A DNA stretch of 64,000 bases from Chryseomicrobium sp. FSL W7-1435 (GCF_038595005.1 NZ_CP151997.1:248001-312000), one strand, 5' to 3'. Positions 8,060-16,948 are shown, counted from the first letter of the stretch. The notes: generated by a model from the letters alone, not told the origin. Program-made: numbers and translations.

Positions 8060-8755
8060 TTAATCAACGCGGCAAAGCGACAACGGACAGTTCTCGCATT
8101 GGATTTCAGTTTTCAAATAGTCGAGATCACGAACAAGAATTTTTCCATCACACGTCGAAATCACTTGTTGCTTCTTCAACTCCGACAACATCCGGTTCGT
8201 GACTTCGCGCGCCATGCCACAGAAATTCGCCAGATCTTGATTGGTCAGCTGCACGTCAATCAACACACCCTCAGACTTTTGCACGCCGTAACTGTTCGAC
8301 AGCCGAATCAGCGTCGAGTAAAGCGCTCCCTTCTTGCCGTTCAACAACAAGTCTCGGAAGCGAGTCTGTGTCTTCTGCTGATTCAAACACATCCATTTCA
8401 TAAACGCCGCAGCGAGTCGCGCATTCTTTTGAAGTTCCGCTTCTAATTCTTGAAGTGGGAACAAGTAACATTCGGCGTCCTCTTTCACCTTCGCATCCAG
8501 CATATAGAATGCATCGGGAGAATAGAGATACACCTCACCGAGCAACTGTCCCGCTCCGCAAATGCGAAGCGTAAGCTCCCGGCCATCTGAACTCATTTTA
8601 TTGAGCTGTACTTTTCCTTTGGTGAGAAAGAACAGATGTTGAATTTTATCGCCTTCTTGGAATAAGTAACTGTCTTTTTCGAAGCTTTTGACATGATGCG
8701 GCAGCGTCAATAATTCTTTCAAGTCATTTGAAAGGAGCTCGTTTTCTACATACAT
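8060..8755 (-). CDS. fnr: FNR-type oxygen-sensing transcription regulator (Crp/Fnr family)
   Basis: A 231-residue protein with an N-terminal cyclic-nucleotide-binding-like beta barrel, a long dimer helix and a C-terminal winged HTH (LTNQDLANFCGMAREVTNRMLSEL). Three cysteines at the extreme C-terminus, C220-x2-C223-x4-C228, match the unusual Bacillus FNR, which binds a [4Fe-4S] cluster there rather than N-terminally as in E. coli. It would activate genes at low oxygen through TGTGA-N6-TCACA sites. One such site is found in front of the ba3 oxidase operon directly downstream. Has its own terminator. Confidence 0.93.
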   Translation of the reverse strand: MYVENELLSNDLKELLTLPHHVKSFEKDSYLFQEGDKIQHLFFLTKGKVQLNKMSSDGRELTLRICGAGQLLGEVYLYSPDAFYMLDAKVKEDAECYLFPLQELEAELQKNARLAAAFMKWMCLNQQKTQTRFRDLLLNGKKGALYSTLIRLSNSYGVQKSEGVLIDVQLTNQDLANFCGMAREVTNRMLSELKKQQVISTCDGKILVRDLDYLKTEIQCENCPLSLCRVD

Positions 8756-8848
8756 GTCGCTTCACTTCCTATACTAGTAGTTGTATTCCATTTTATATCC
8801 AACACTGAGTATTAGCTATGTTTTCTTTAATTAATGAATGCTCGCTAC

Positions 8849-10039
8849 CTACAAGTCTGCTTCTGGAATGAGTTTAAACCCTTCAATCATCGTGTCCTCT
8901 TCCACTTCAAGCAATAGACACATTTTGCCTTTGTAATTCACTTGCTTCACATATCTCAAATCTTGCGGACTGATTTTTATTTCTGCGACCTTGGTGTTGA
9001 TCTTGATAGATTTGGAAGCGTAATTGGGAAGGACATGACTTGCTTTGAGTTCATAGTTTCTGTCCTCTACCACTTGCTGAAAAGCTCTTTCGACTTGTTC
9101 GAGACTCACATCTTTGGCACCGCCCGCTTTTAGTACACGTGTCACTTCAACCGTATCTAGAGTAGGTGGCGTGTCCTCTTCGTCATCTTTGTCTTCTTCT
9201 ACACTAAGCATTTCATGGATTTCATCATAGACTCCCGCAAGCGTCCGTGAATTCACTTTTTCACCGATTACGGCTCTGACGATTTCTTCAAATACGACTT
9301 TGTCTTCTTCGGCAGTCATGATTTCATGGCCGTTCAAAACGTTTTCGATAAATTGAAAATCTGGTTTATTCACTTTACCGGCTGCATACAAGACGTGATG
9401 GATGTCAGCAGCATTGTCTGTGATACTTGGGAACAAAAATCCACCAATTGGCGACGCTAACTTAATGACCGGGTCAACAAGCAGATTAGATTTAAACTCT
9501 TTCTCCACAAAATCAAACACGAGCGAACGTTTTGGCAATTCGGTTTGATTCATGCTACAGAGGACAAACGGTGTCGTGTATACGTTGTCTCGTGTATGAG
9601 TTTCTGTTTCATCCGGTTGACGTTTTGTTGTTTTGTAATACGTACCGCGAATAAATGTGACCACCGTGTCTTTCTCGAATTGTTTGTCTTCCACCATTTT
9701 CAGTGCAATGCGTTGCATAGCTGTTTTCCATTCATCCGCAGGTTCTGCTTGAAGCCCTTCATAGAGAAGGCGTTGCGCATGGTCTTCTTGTTCCTCTTGT
9801 TGTGGCTGAAACTTCACCTCAAAGAGTTTGGCATCGAGCTTTCCACCCAATACTTTTTTAAAATTCTCCAGGAATAGTTCTTGTTGCTCGCGCTCTAATA
9901 GTGAAAATGCGCTACTCTCTTCATGAAAGATCTCGCTAGTCTCTTGCTGAATGTAAACATTATAAATCTCAGCGATATTCATTAAATCGGTATCTAACTT
10001 AAATCGCTTGCGGATATCCGCTATGTCTTTTTGATTCAT
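8849..10039 (-). CDS. DUF4317 family protein
   Basis: A 396-residue soluble protein. The start MNQKDIADIRKRFK and the general arrangement match the DUF4317 family of Firmicutes, whose function is unknown. Acidic, with a highly charged linker (EEDKDDEEDTPP) near residue 290, probably joining two domains. No membrane segment. A purine-rich GAGAGTTGG precedes the ATG weakly. Neighbouring genes are divergent or separately terminated, so context is uninformative. Confidence 0.82.
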   Translation of the reverse strand: MNQKDIADIRKRFKLDTDLMNIAEIYNVYIQQETSEIFHEESSAFSLLEREQQELFLENFKKVLGGKLDAKLFEVKFQPQQEEQEDHAQRLLYEGLQAEPADEWKTAMQRIALKMVEDKQFEKDTVVTFIRGTYYKTTKRQPDETETHTRDNVYTTPFVLCSMNQTELPKRSLVFDFVEKEFKSNLLVDPVIKLASPIGGFLFPSITDNAADIHHVLYAAGKVNKPDFQFIENVLNGHEIMTAEEDKVVFEEIVRAVIGEKVNSRTLAGVYDEIHEMLSVEEDKDDEEDTPPTLDTVEVTRVLKAGGAKDVSLEQVERAFQQVVEDRNYELKASHVLPNYASKSIKINTKVAEIKISPQDLRYVKQVNYKGKMCLLLEVEEDTMIEGFKLIPEADL

Positions 10040-10196
10040 CTATAATTCCAACTCTCTAATTAGTAAAGATACTTTTTAAGTATACCATCTGCTCCTTACA
10101 CCACACGAATCACTAGTTACAGGAAGGGAGTTTAAGTAGTTATAGCGAATATAGTAAAGGATGACAAAAAATGAAGACGTGAAAGGTTGCGAAAAA

Positions 10197-11777
10197 GTGA
10201 ATTCAAGACAAGCATTTTTAGACGAATTTAATAGCCAAATGCAAGAACTTTACACACCAACATCGGAAGCTGGGTGGATGGCTCAAACGACTGGCGAAGC
10301 CGAATGGGCAGAGAAAGCTGGAGAAGCAGAGACCCAGTTCAATCTGCTGTTTTCTTCAAAAGAAAAGTATGAACAGGCCCTACAATTATTAGAGTCAGGC
10401 AGTGGAACGGATATTGAAAAACGCCAACTGCAGCTACTTGTAAACGAAATGAAGAGCAATCAGCTTCCGGAAGAAATGATTGCAGATCTTGCAAAGCGTG
10501 GTTCAGAACTGAACTACTTGTTTAATACTTACACACCGAAAGTAGACGGCAAACCGTATTCTGCGAACGATATTCGCGAAGTGCTATTGACGAGTACGGA
10601 TCTCGAACTGCGCAAGAAAGTATGGCTTGCGAGCAAAGAAGTCGGCGGCGTTGTGGAAAAAGGTCTTCTGGAGCTTGTGAAGAAGCGCAATGAAGCGGCT
10701 CGTTTACTTGGTTACGACAATCACCATCAGATGAGCTTTGAGCTACAAGAACTGGACCGTGACGAGATTTTCTCTATCTTTAACGACCTCATCGAGCAAT
10801 CAGATGCTGCGTACCGAAAGATGAAAACGGACCTCGACGCGCGTCTAGCGAAAAAGTTCGGCATCACAGCTGAGGAGATTCGTCCGTGGCATTACGTAGA
10901 CCCCTTCTTCCAGGAAGCGCCTGCATCAGATGCGACGAATTTGGATACGTACTATAAAGGACAAGATATTTTGCAACTGACGACTGACACGTTCAATTCA
11001 ATGGGGATCAAGATTGATGATTTATATGCAAAGAGCGACCTGTTTCCGCGCGACAAAAAGAATCCGACTGCATTTTGTATGGATGTCGACCGCGCTGGCG
11101 ACACGCGCGTGTTGTGCAACTTGACGGAAGATGCGTACTGGATGGAAACGAACTTGCACGAGTTTGGCCACGCCGCTTATTTTAAATACGTCGACAGTGA
11201 CCTACCCTTCACGCTTCGCACGAACAGTCATACTCTGACGACAGAAGCGATTGCGATGTTGTTCGGAAAGATGGGGAAAGACCCGCGTTGGTTGAAGCGT
11301 TTCTTGAAATTGGATGAAAAGACTGTAGACGGCCTTGAGGGAGAACTTGCGGAGTACCAACAGCTTCAAATGTTGATCATGGTGCGCTGGATAATCACAT
11401 TTGTCTTCTTTGAGAAAGAACTATACGAGAACCCAGACCAAGATTTGAATGCGTTGTGGTGGAAGATTGTGAGTGACATCCAGTTGGTTACGCCACCTGA
11501 AGATACTTCAAACCCGGACTGGGCAGCGAAAATTCACTTCACATTGGCTCCTGTCTACTATCAGAACTACCTACTAGGCGAACTGATGGCGGCACAGCTT
11601 CAGCGCCATATCGAGACGAAGATTTCACCGGAATTCTTCACAAAAGAAGCGGGCGACATGCTCCTCAACGAATTCTTCAAACCGGCAGCACTTTACGACT
11701 GGAATGAAAAAATCGAGCGTATCACGGGCGAGAAGCTCAACCCTGCCCATTTTGTGGCGTTGTATTGTAAGAAGTAA
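10197..11777 (+). CDS. M2/M3-like zinc metallopeptidase (gluzincin)
   Basis: A 526-residue cytoplasmic peptidase. ETNLHEFGHAAYF contains the HExxH zinc motif, and TTEAIAMLFG about 24 residues later supplies the third zinc-ligand glutamate, the layout of angiotensin-converting-enzyme-like M2 and related M3 oligopeptidases. It probably trims oligopeptides. I prefer the GTG at 10197 (AAAGG 10 bp upstream; N-terminus VNSRQAFLDEF) over an in-frame ATG at 10161, which directly abuts its own AAAGG with no spacing. No signal peptide. A strong terminator follows. Confidence 0.85.
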   Translation: MNSRQAFLDEFNSQMQELYTPTSEAGWMAQTTGEAEWAEKAGEAETQFNLLFSSKEKYEQALQLLESGSGTDIEKRQLQLLVNEMKSNQLPEEMIADLAKRGSELNYLFNTYTPKVDGKPYSANDIREVLLTSTDLELRKKVWLASKEVGGVVEKGLLELVKKRNEAARLLGYDNHHQMSFELQELDRDEIFSIFNDLIEQSDAAYRKMKTDLDARLAKKFGITAEEIRPWHYVDPFFQEAPASDATNLDTYYKGQDILQLTTDTFNSMGIKIDDLYAKSDLFPRDKKNPTAFCMDVDRAGDTRVLCNLTEDAYWMETNLHEFGHAAYFKYVDSDLPFTLRTNSHTLTTEAIAMLFGKMGKDPRWLKRFLKLDEKTVDGLEGELAEYQQLQMLIMVRWIITFVFFEKELYENPDQDLNALWWKIVSDIQLVTPPEDTSNPDWAAKIHFTLAPVYYQNYLLGELMAAQLQRHIETKISPEFFTKEAGDMLLNEFFKPAALYDWNEKIERITGEKLNPAHFVALYCKK

Positions 11778-11787
11778 GAGTAAACGA

Positions 11788-11828
11788 AACCAGCTGGCTC
11801 CTTTTGAGGAACCAGCTGGTTTTAGTTT
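11788..11828 (+). terminator. Intrinsic terminator of the peptidase gene
   Basis: AACCAGCTGG / CCAGCTGGTT stem with T-rich tail. Confidence 0.88.
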
Positions 11829-11845
11829 TATTGTTTTAATACTAG

Positions 11846-12031
11846 TTACATCTTCTTATTAATTGCCTGTTTATTTCTTCGCTTTGCCACAACTATGTTA
11901 ACCAATACTACAACGAATACAATGACATTGAAAGCTGTTGTGAATTGTTCATTCTCTACAATAAGATTTACTAGTGTCACTGCAATCAATAGCACTAGAT
12001 GGATATTCATTTGGTTATTATTTGTATTCAT
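11846..12031 (-). CDS. Small two-span membrane protein, unknown function
   Basis: A 61-residue protein: polar head MNTNNNQM, two hydrophobic segments (about 10-26 and 34-49) and a basic tail KRRNKQAINKKM, so the C-terminus is probably cytoplasmic. AAGGAG lies 8 bp before the ATG. No family recognised. It is separated from upstream minus-strand genes by about 50 bp and may be cotranscribed with them. Confidence 0.7.
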   Translation of the reverse strand: MNTNNNQMNIHLVLLIAVTLVNLIVENEQFTTAFNVIVFVVVLVNIVVAKRRNKQAINKKM

Positions 12032-12079
12032 AAGTATTCTCCTTATCTAACTATGGTATACATGTATACCTGTAAACGT

Positions 12080-12547
12080 TTATAGTAAAGCTTCTAACTG
12101 ATCACTTACTTCTTGGATGGATACATGTGTAGTGTCTATGGTGACATCTGAACTTTTTTCTAATAATGGCAAGACAGCAGCGTGATTGTCGAGGATTTCC
12201 TGTCTCTGTTCAGGCGTTTTTCCGTATTGATTTGTGGTTCGATTCTCAATTCTTTCAAACATTGTAGAAAGATCCGCTTTCAATAACACCACCATATCAA
12301 AGTCTTTATAGAACTGTCCTTGATTGTCGCAGCACCCTGAAATAAAGAGATGTTCCTCACCTACACTTTTCAAAAGATGCTCCATCTTTTCCTCATTTAA
12401 GTAATGAGCTATTCCTTCTTCTAAAGCCACGTTTCTCACATAGCCTCCATAATCCGTGTCAATTGTTCTGTAGCCTCTGCGATTCAATTCATCCAATGCG
12501 CTTGTTGTTCCTACTCCAGATAAACCGGTTATGTAGATGATTGTCAT
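12080..12547 (-). CDS. P-loop nucleotide kinase-like protein (AAA_17/AAA_18 type) with altered Walker A
   Basis: A 155-residue kinase-like protein. The N-terminal ITGLSGVGTTSALDEL occupies the Walker A position, but the invariant lysine of GxxGxGK[ST] is replaced by threonine (GVGTT). GTT variants do occur in adenylate-kinase-like family members. LFISGCCDNQ and DMVVLLKAD resemble Walker B and lid regions of shikimate/gluconate-kinase-like proteins. The C-terminal part (RTTNQYGKTPEQR) resembles the lid/base contact segment. Probably a small-molecule kinase or a degenerate one. It sits 9 bp after the frameshifted acetyltransferase gene in the same direction. Confidence 0.7.
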   Translation of the reverse strand: MTIIYITGLSGVGTTSALDELNRRGYRTIDTDYGGYVRNVALEEGIAHYLNEEKMEHLLKSVGEEHLFISGCCDNQGQFYKDFDMVVLLKADLSTMFERIENRTTNQYGKTPEQRQEILDNHAAVLPLLEKSSDVTIDTTHVSIQEVSDQLEALL

Positions 12548-12556
12548 GGGGACCTC

Positions 12557-13037
12557 CTAGTTATTTTCGTATTTCACCATTTTACTGTCTAGCGATTTCA
12601 GCATATTTACCCCTGCAACCTGAAAACCAAGTTCTTCGTAAAGCTTTCGCGCCCCTGTACTGCTGCCAAACACATGAAGTTTAAAGTAAGTGATTTCTTT
12701 TTGGTTAAGTAGATGCTCTATCTGACTCATAACTTCTGTACCGACACCCTTTCCACGGTACGCTTCCAATAAATAGATTTCGTACAGAAACGCACTCTTC
12801 TTCTATTTTTAACCACACATAACCTGCTAATTCCTCATCTACTTGAACAGTAAATAGCCAGTGGCGAGGAGTTGTGAGACCTTGTGGAAGTAAATTGCTC
12901 AGCTGCTTTTTTGCTTGTACAGCAGGAGATTCTCCAATTTCATGTGGGTTTTCGGATAGAATTTCTGTATAGCGCTTAAATTTATCTTGGAAATAGACTT
13001 CAAACTCTTGTATTGTCATTTCTCTTAGTTCGATCAT
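12557..13037 (-). pseudogene. GNAT N-acetyltransferase with a frameshift
   Basis: Two overlapping frames together make one complete GNAT protein. The first (from 13037) runs MIELREMTIQEF to GYVWLKIEEE. The second (to 12557) carries the acetyl-CoA motif YRGKGVGTEVM and the end KLYEELGFQVAG. Around 12797-12803 the first frame reads into CVSVRNLF, whereas the second reads AFLYEIYLLEAYRGKG, the expected continuation, so one base is missing (or two extra) there. It is either a recent pseudogene, a programmed shift or a sequence error. The rest of the domain is intact, which favours a recent event. Confidence 0.85.
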
Positions 13038-13071
13038 ATGTAACCTGCTTTCTTGTGGAAAGATAGTTTAC

Positions 13072-13554
13072 TTAAATCATCCGCTCTTTATTAACCACGA
13101 ATTCTGGCTGAGTTACATAATCCATGTAAGTGATGTCGCCTTTAAATTTCAAGTAAGCTTGGTATCTTTCACGAATCGCAGGAGCAGTAATAAACTCTAA
13201 AACTTCCTCTTTATTTATCCATGCCACTTCTGAAGTCTCAACAGATGTAGTTAAGTCTCCTCCAATAGGTTTGCAGATGTAATCAAGCATCAACTTAGTG
13301 GGCACATCCGTAACACCGTCATACCATTTATAAACTCCTGTATTTGAATAGACTCCGATTAAGTTTATGATTTCAATATCGATTCCACTTTCCTCCTGCA
13401 CTTCTCTCACGAGTGCATCAAGCAAATTCTCTCCAATTTCTACTTGTCCACCAGGAAAAACCCATCCCCCATGTTGTGTTTTCACTAACAGAATATTATT
13501 ATTGTCATCTTCTACAATCCCACCAACTGCGACTATGTGTGTCGGCATTTTCAT
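13072..13554 (-). CDS. NUDIX hydrolase
   Basis: A 160-residue protein. GGQVEIGENLLDALVREVQE followed by ESGI is a complete Nudix box (Gx5Ex7REUxEExGU) near residues 34-56, so metal-dependent pyrophosphohydrolase activity on a nucleoside diphosphate derivative is expected; the substrate cannot be read from the sequence. The start MKMPTHIVAVGGIVED follows AGGGGG. Immediately upstream in direction of the frameshifted acetyltransferase (34 bp gap), so they may share a transcript. Confidence 0.92.
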   Translation of the reverse strand: MKMPTHIVAVGGIVEDDNNNILLVKTQHGGWVFPGGQVEIGENLLDALVREVQEESGIDIEIINLIGVYSNTGVYKWYDGVTDVPTKLMLDYICKPIGGDLTTSVETSEVAWINKEEVLEFITAPAIRERYQAYLKFKGDITYMDYVTQPEFVVNKERMI

Positions 13555-13607
13555 TATGCTAACCCCCTGTTTCTATTTCTAGCTCCCATCAAAAACCATC
13601 CACCATT

Positions 13608-14138
13608 TTATTTGTGTTTTATCTTCACTTCAAACGTCTCTCCGTCCAATTCCAGCGTCACTTTTTTCGCATCATTTAAAAACTCCGTGCACTGAATGGT
13701 GAGTGTGGAGTTCGTCCATTCCTCAAACGATATATAGTCCATCTCAATAGGGCTCTTTAAAGGCTGATTCGTTGTTAAATCTGGCTCCAATCTCACAATC
13801 GAATAATAATCCGCAGCTACAAATTCCCCTGAAGGAGTTACTGTAAGTACTTGAAACTGGGGCTCTGCTTCGTAAGCCAATAACTCCCCGTCTGATGAGC
13901 TGAGTTTATATAGAAAATCTGAGGTTAGGACAAGGATGCAGTTATATTTTTCAGATACTGCCACACCACGAGGACTGCCCCTAAAGTTCCCACACCACTC
14001 TCTGTATGCGTCCGTCGTGAACTTAACCCAGGTCCATTCGGATGAGCTCCAAGGAGTTGAAATGTCATAGATTTTCTCATGATAGTCATTAGAGTTTGGC
14101 TCATCAATTAGTTTTGCATCTATAATCACCTTCGTCAT
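13608..14138 (-). CDS. Uncharacterised 176-residue protein, possibly propeller-like
   Basis: Cytoplasmic protein without signal peptide. Repeated short beta-type segments (GVAVSEKYNCILVLTSDFLYKL, FQVLTVTPSGEFVAADYYSIVRL) resemble WD/beta-propeller-like blades. I do not recognise a named family. It starts MTKVIIDAKL behind a GGGGG-type ribosome binding site. Same strand as the NUDIX gene, 53 bp upstream of it. Confidence 0.65.
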   Translation of the reverse strand: MTKVIIDAKLIDEPNSNDYHEKIYDISTPWSSSEWTWVKFTTDAYREWCGNFRGSPRGVAVSEKYNCILVLTSDFLYKLSSSDGELLAYEAEPQFQVLTVTPSGEFVAADYYSIVRLEPDLTTNQPLKSPIEMDYISFEEWTNSTLTIQCTEFLNDAKKVTLELDGETFEVKIKHK

Positions 14139-14241
14139 CCCCCCTTACACCCTTCACTCTTAAGACCTAAATATTGGTACTATGAGTATATCAATCAACT
14201 ATACTTTTGTTTCACCCACCTCAAAATATTCTCTTCCGTTT

Positions 14242-14267
14242 TGACACACCGAGGAAAACAACTCGTC
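14242..14267 (+). promoter_or_regulatory. Candidate ECF-type autoregulatory promoter
   Basis: TGACAC at 14242-14247, 16 bp, then CGTC at 14264-14267 resembles the ECF consensus TGAAAC-N16-CGTC (one mismatch in the -35). It lies 38 bp before the ECF sigma gene start. Prediction only. Confidence 0.45.
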
Positions 14268-14304
14268 TAATTAGCAACGATACACAAAGGAGGATCAAAG
14301 CTAC

Positions 14305-14829
14305 ATGAACAGCGACCAACAAACCATCTCCGACTGGTTCTATCTCTATAATCAAGACATCTACAACTTTCTTGTCTACTACACCGGCACGCGCGACGTC
14401 GAAGATTTAGTCCAGGATGTATTCATTAAAGCCGGAAAAGGCTTGGCGACTTATCGTAACCAATCGAGCCCTAAGACCTGGCTGATGAGTATTGCACGCA
14501 ATATCGCTATCGATCACGCACGAAAACGACAAACAAAAGTCAGCCTGACCGCACTACCTTGGCAAGACGTGACTTTCAATCAGTCCTTAAACGATTCGCC
14601 AGAACAACGTTTACTCGATAACGAAGACAAACTGGCACTTTATCACGTCATCAACCAACAAAAAAAGAAATTTCGAGACGTGTTGCTACTACGTGGAATC
14701 CAAGGACTCTCGGTCAGCGAAACGGCCATAATCTTAGGCTGCAAAGAGACCGCCGTCCGCACAAATTTCCACCGTGCCATTAAAGCGTTACGATCCGAAC
14801 CCAACTGGAGGGAATTGTATGAACGATAA
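14305..14829 (+). CDS. ECF-family RNA polymerase sigma factor
   Basis: A 174-residue protein with region 2 (YNQDIYNFLVYYTGTRDVEDLVQDVFIKAG, with the DVEDLVQDVF core contact) and region 4 HTH (LSVSETAIILGCKETAVRTNFHRAIKALR). It is typical of ECF sigma factors, which respond to envelope stress and are held by a membrane anti-sigma factor. AAAGGAGG precedes the ATG. Its 3' end overlaps the following gene by 11 bp, so the two are translationally coupled. The related paralogue family (SigX/SigM/SigV/YlaC) cannot be decided. Confidence 0.92.
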   Translation: MNSDQQTISDWFYLYNQDIYNFLVYYTGTRDVEDLVQDVFIKAGKGLATYRNQSSPKTWLMSIARNIAIDHARKRQTKVSLTALPWQDVTFNQSLNDSPEQRLLDNEDKLALYHVINQQKKKFRDVLLLRGIQGLSVSETAIILGCKETAVRTNFHRAIKALRSEPNWRELYER

Positions 14830-15649
14830 TCACATCACACCTGATAGCGAACTGAACACATTCCCGGCGCACCGCATGACAGAAGAAACTCAACACCGCC
14901 TTCACCAAAATATTATGAAAGCACTTGAAGAACCTGTTGCTCCACCAAAGCGAAGCCGTACGAATTGGTCTAAGGCGCGTACAAGTCTCGTTGCAATCGC
15001 TGCTCTTTTTATCCTGACGATTCTTTCGATTAATCTGCTCAACACACCATCGAATACAGCAGTGGAAGAGCCAGTTCTTCCTGCCGAACAACCGGGTGAC
15101 CTCGTTCCAAGTACTGCGCCAGAAGAACAACCGGAAGAAACACCGTTTGATCCTGCTGCACTTGAACAACAAGCGCACGAGATTCTGGAAGCTTTGAATA
15201 ACCGAGATATGGAGATACTCGCGAGCAACGTTCACTCGCAAAAAGGAATCCAGTTCTCACCTTATTACTCTGTATCAGACTCGACAGTTACATTCCAGCA
15301 AAACGAGGTCTCCGTTCTTCTCTCCGACTCCGAAACGTATCTTTGGGGCTACGGGGAAGCAAACACGGAGATTCGCTTGACGCCTGCTGGTTACTTTGAA
15401 GAATATCTTCAAGTCGAGCGCTTTTTTGAAGCAGATGAAGTCTTTGTAGATGCACCGAATACAGAACTCGACCCTTCCAACTACTTAAAGAGCGTTTTTC
15501 CGGACGCGAAAATCGTTGAGTTTTACCATGCAGGAACGGAACAATATAGTGGTCTTGATTACCGAAGCTTGAACCTGGTGTTTGAGCAAGATAATGCAAC
15601 TAGTGATTGGAAATTAGTCGCTATAATCGACAACTTATTCACGCCATAA
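14819..15649 (+). CDS. Probable membrane anti-sigma factor of the preceding ECF sigma
   Basis: A 276-residue single-pass protein: a cytoplasmic N-terminus of about 55 residues, one helix (TSLVAIAALFILTILSINLL), then a Pro/Glu-rich linker (EEPVLPAEQPGD...) and an extracytoplasmic domain. No zinc-binding anti-sigma motif (HxxxCxxC) is visible. Assignment rests on the overlap with the sigma gene and the topology, as in RsiX-like proteins. The ATG at 14819 is chosen for the GGAGGG at 14808-14813; an in-frame ATG at 14774 lies inside the sigma gene without a site. The extracellular domain may sense the signal. Confidence 0.75.
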   Translation: MNDNHITPDSELNTFPAHRMTEETQHRLHQNIMKALEEPVAPPKRSRTNWSKARTSLVAIAALFILTILSINLLNTPSNTAVEEPVLPAEQPGDLVPSTAPEEQPEETPFDPAALEQQAHEILEALNNRDMEILASNVHSQKGIQFSPYYSVSDSTVTFQQNEVSVLLSDSETYLWGYGEANTEIRLTPAGYFEEYLQVERFFEADEVFVDAPNTELDPSNYLKSVFPDAKIVEFYHAGTEQYSGLDYRSLNLVFEQDNATSDWKLVAIIDNLFTP

Positions 15650-15656
15650 GCGAACA

Positions 15657-15684
15657 AAAGCCACCAGGCGTCTGGTGGCTTTTT
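15657..15684 (+). terminator. Intrinsic terminator of the sigma/anti-sigma operon
   Basis: AAAGCCACCAG / CTGGTGGCTTT stem with a GCGT loop and T run; symmetrical, so it may also serve the opposed gene at 15689. Confidence 0.92.
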
Positions 15685-15688
15685 ACTG

Positions 15689-16618
15689 TTAATTTACACG
15701 CGCATAACGTCTCACCGCGCATAGTTCCTTCACAAACTTGGTTCCAGCTAGCGTGCAGTATTCAATCGACTGACCGGTTGAAGGGGAATGAATCATCTGA
15801 CCGTTGCCAGAATAGATGCCGACATGGCGCACATTCCCTTTTCTTTCGTCATTTGCGAAGAACAACAGATCTCCCGGAAGCCATTGTGTCTCGTCTCCAC
15901 TGTTTATCTCTATACCAGATACTGCTTGATCACTTGCATCTCGTGGAATCGAATACCCACATGCGCGCAGCATGTTAGAACTAAACCCTGAGCAGTCATA
16001 GCCGTAGCTCGACATGCCTCCCCAGAAATACGGGAGATCCAGGAACTGGCTGGCTTCTTTTAGCACTGCTACACCATCTCGTTTCGTGAACTCATCACGA
16101 GAACTCGCCACTTCAATGTCTTCACTCCGGACAAGCATCTCCCCATGAGGTGTAATCACTGTTGTAAATTCTTCAGAGGAAAGTCGAACAGGAAGAAACG
16201 TATTGAACGGCACGACTAGAAATGGTTCTTTATCAAGTGTCCAAAGCTGCGCTTTGTTTACAGCTATACGTGCCAGTTCTTGCGAATCTTTGTAGTCTAC
16301 TTCTGTTAGTTGATGTAGCGGAACCCACCCAGGATAGCCACGTTGATCTTTTTTAGAAGACTGCCACTCGCAAACGACTTTCGCCCAGTTCCCTTCAATC
16401 GCATCGATATGTACCGGGTCTCCATAGAGTAGTTGCGTTTGCACTCGGTTGCCTTCACACAAATCCAGCAATTCTTCAAAGCCCAACTTTTCTATCCATT
16501 TCGCCATCTTGACCGGTTGGTCGAATCCAAACTGATCAATTTCTCGTGGTGATTCCGGTGAGGTCCAGACTGTCGCTACTGAGACGGAACACACCCATTT
16601 GGTTGATGAAACATTCAT
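15689..16618 (-). CDS. NlpC/P60 peptidase, YkfC-like gamma-D-glutamyl-L-amino-acid endopeptidase
   Basis: A 309-residue protein with two SH3-like bacterial domains (about residues 45-105 and 120-170) and a C-terminal NlpC/P60 domain. Catalytic Cys lies in YDCSGFSSNM and His in HVGIYSGNGQMIHS. Length and layout match B. subtilis YkfC, which cleaves L-Ala-gamma-D-Glu from murein peptides in the cytoplasm during cell-wall recycling. I see no signal peptide at the N-terminus (MNVSSTKWVCSVSVATVW), consistent with a cytoplasmic role. GGGAGG precedes the ATG. The partner genes ykfA/B/D are not adjacent. Confidence 0.85.
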   Translation of the reverse strand: MNVSSTKWVCSVSVATVWTSPESPREIDQFGFDQPVKMAKWIEKLGFEELLDLCEGNRVQTQLLYGDPVHIDAIEGNWAKVVCEWQSSKKDQRGYPGWVPLHQLTEVDYKDSQELARIAVNKAQLWTLDKEPFLVVPFNTFLPVRLSSEEFTTVITPHGEMLVRSEDIEVASSRDEFTKRDGVAVLKEASQFLDLPYFWGGMSSYGYDCSGFSSNMLRACGYSIPRDASDQAVSGIEINSGDETQWLPGDLLFFANDERKGNVRHVGIYSGNGQMIHSPSTGQSIEYCTLAGTKFVKELCAVRRYARVN

Positions 16619-16803
16619 TTCTATTCCTCCCTTTAAGCTTCATACTAGTTCAGCGAATCACTGCTAATGCTACTATATGTGGTTGAATAAAAATAAAGCA
16701 AACATTCCTCTTCAAATTCATAAAGTCATCCATATATGAAAAAAACACAAACCCTAAATTCTTAGGATTTGCGTTGATTTTCGATTGGGAGAATTTCCCT
16801 CCG

Positions 16804-16933
16804 AGGTACCTGTGCACCAAACAACTCTGTTTATTTACTACAATTACATAATTATGAGTAGTAAAACCAGTAGCATAAACACTCTCTATTCATTTATGCA
16901 AATTGTGTTGAATAGTTTCGTGCACAGGTACCT
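16804..16933. repeat. 130-bp element with perfect 14-bp terminal inverted repeats (copy A)
   Basis: AGGTACCTGTGCAC at 16804-16817 and GTGCACAGGTACCT at 16920-16933 are exact inverse complements. The interior is AT-rich and non-coding. A second copy of the same length and orientation is at 18134-18263. It looks like a MITE-type mobile repeat or a large structured RNA/terminator element. No transposase is seen in the window and I see no clear target-site duplication. Similarity to copy B extends slightly left of the inverted repeat. Confidence 0.85.
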
Positions 16934-16948
16934 ATTGAAATAAAAAAC

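Noticed and set aside
10161-10196. ATG at 10161 as the start of the peptidase gene
   Set aside because: Its AAAGG sits directly against the ATG with no spacing, while the GTG at 10197 has AAAGG at 10 bp.
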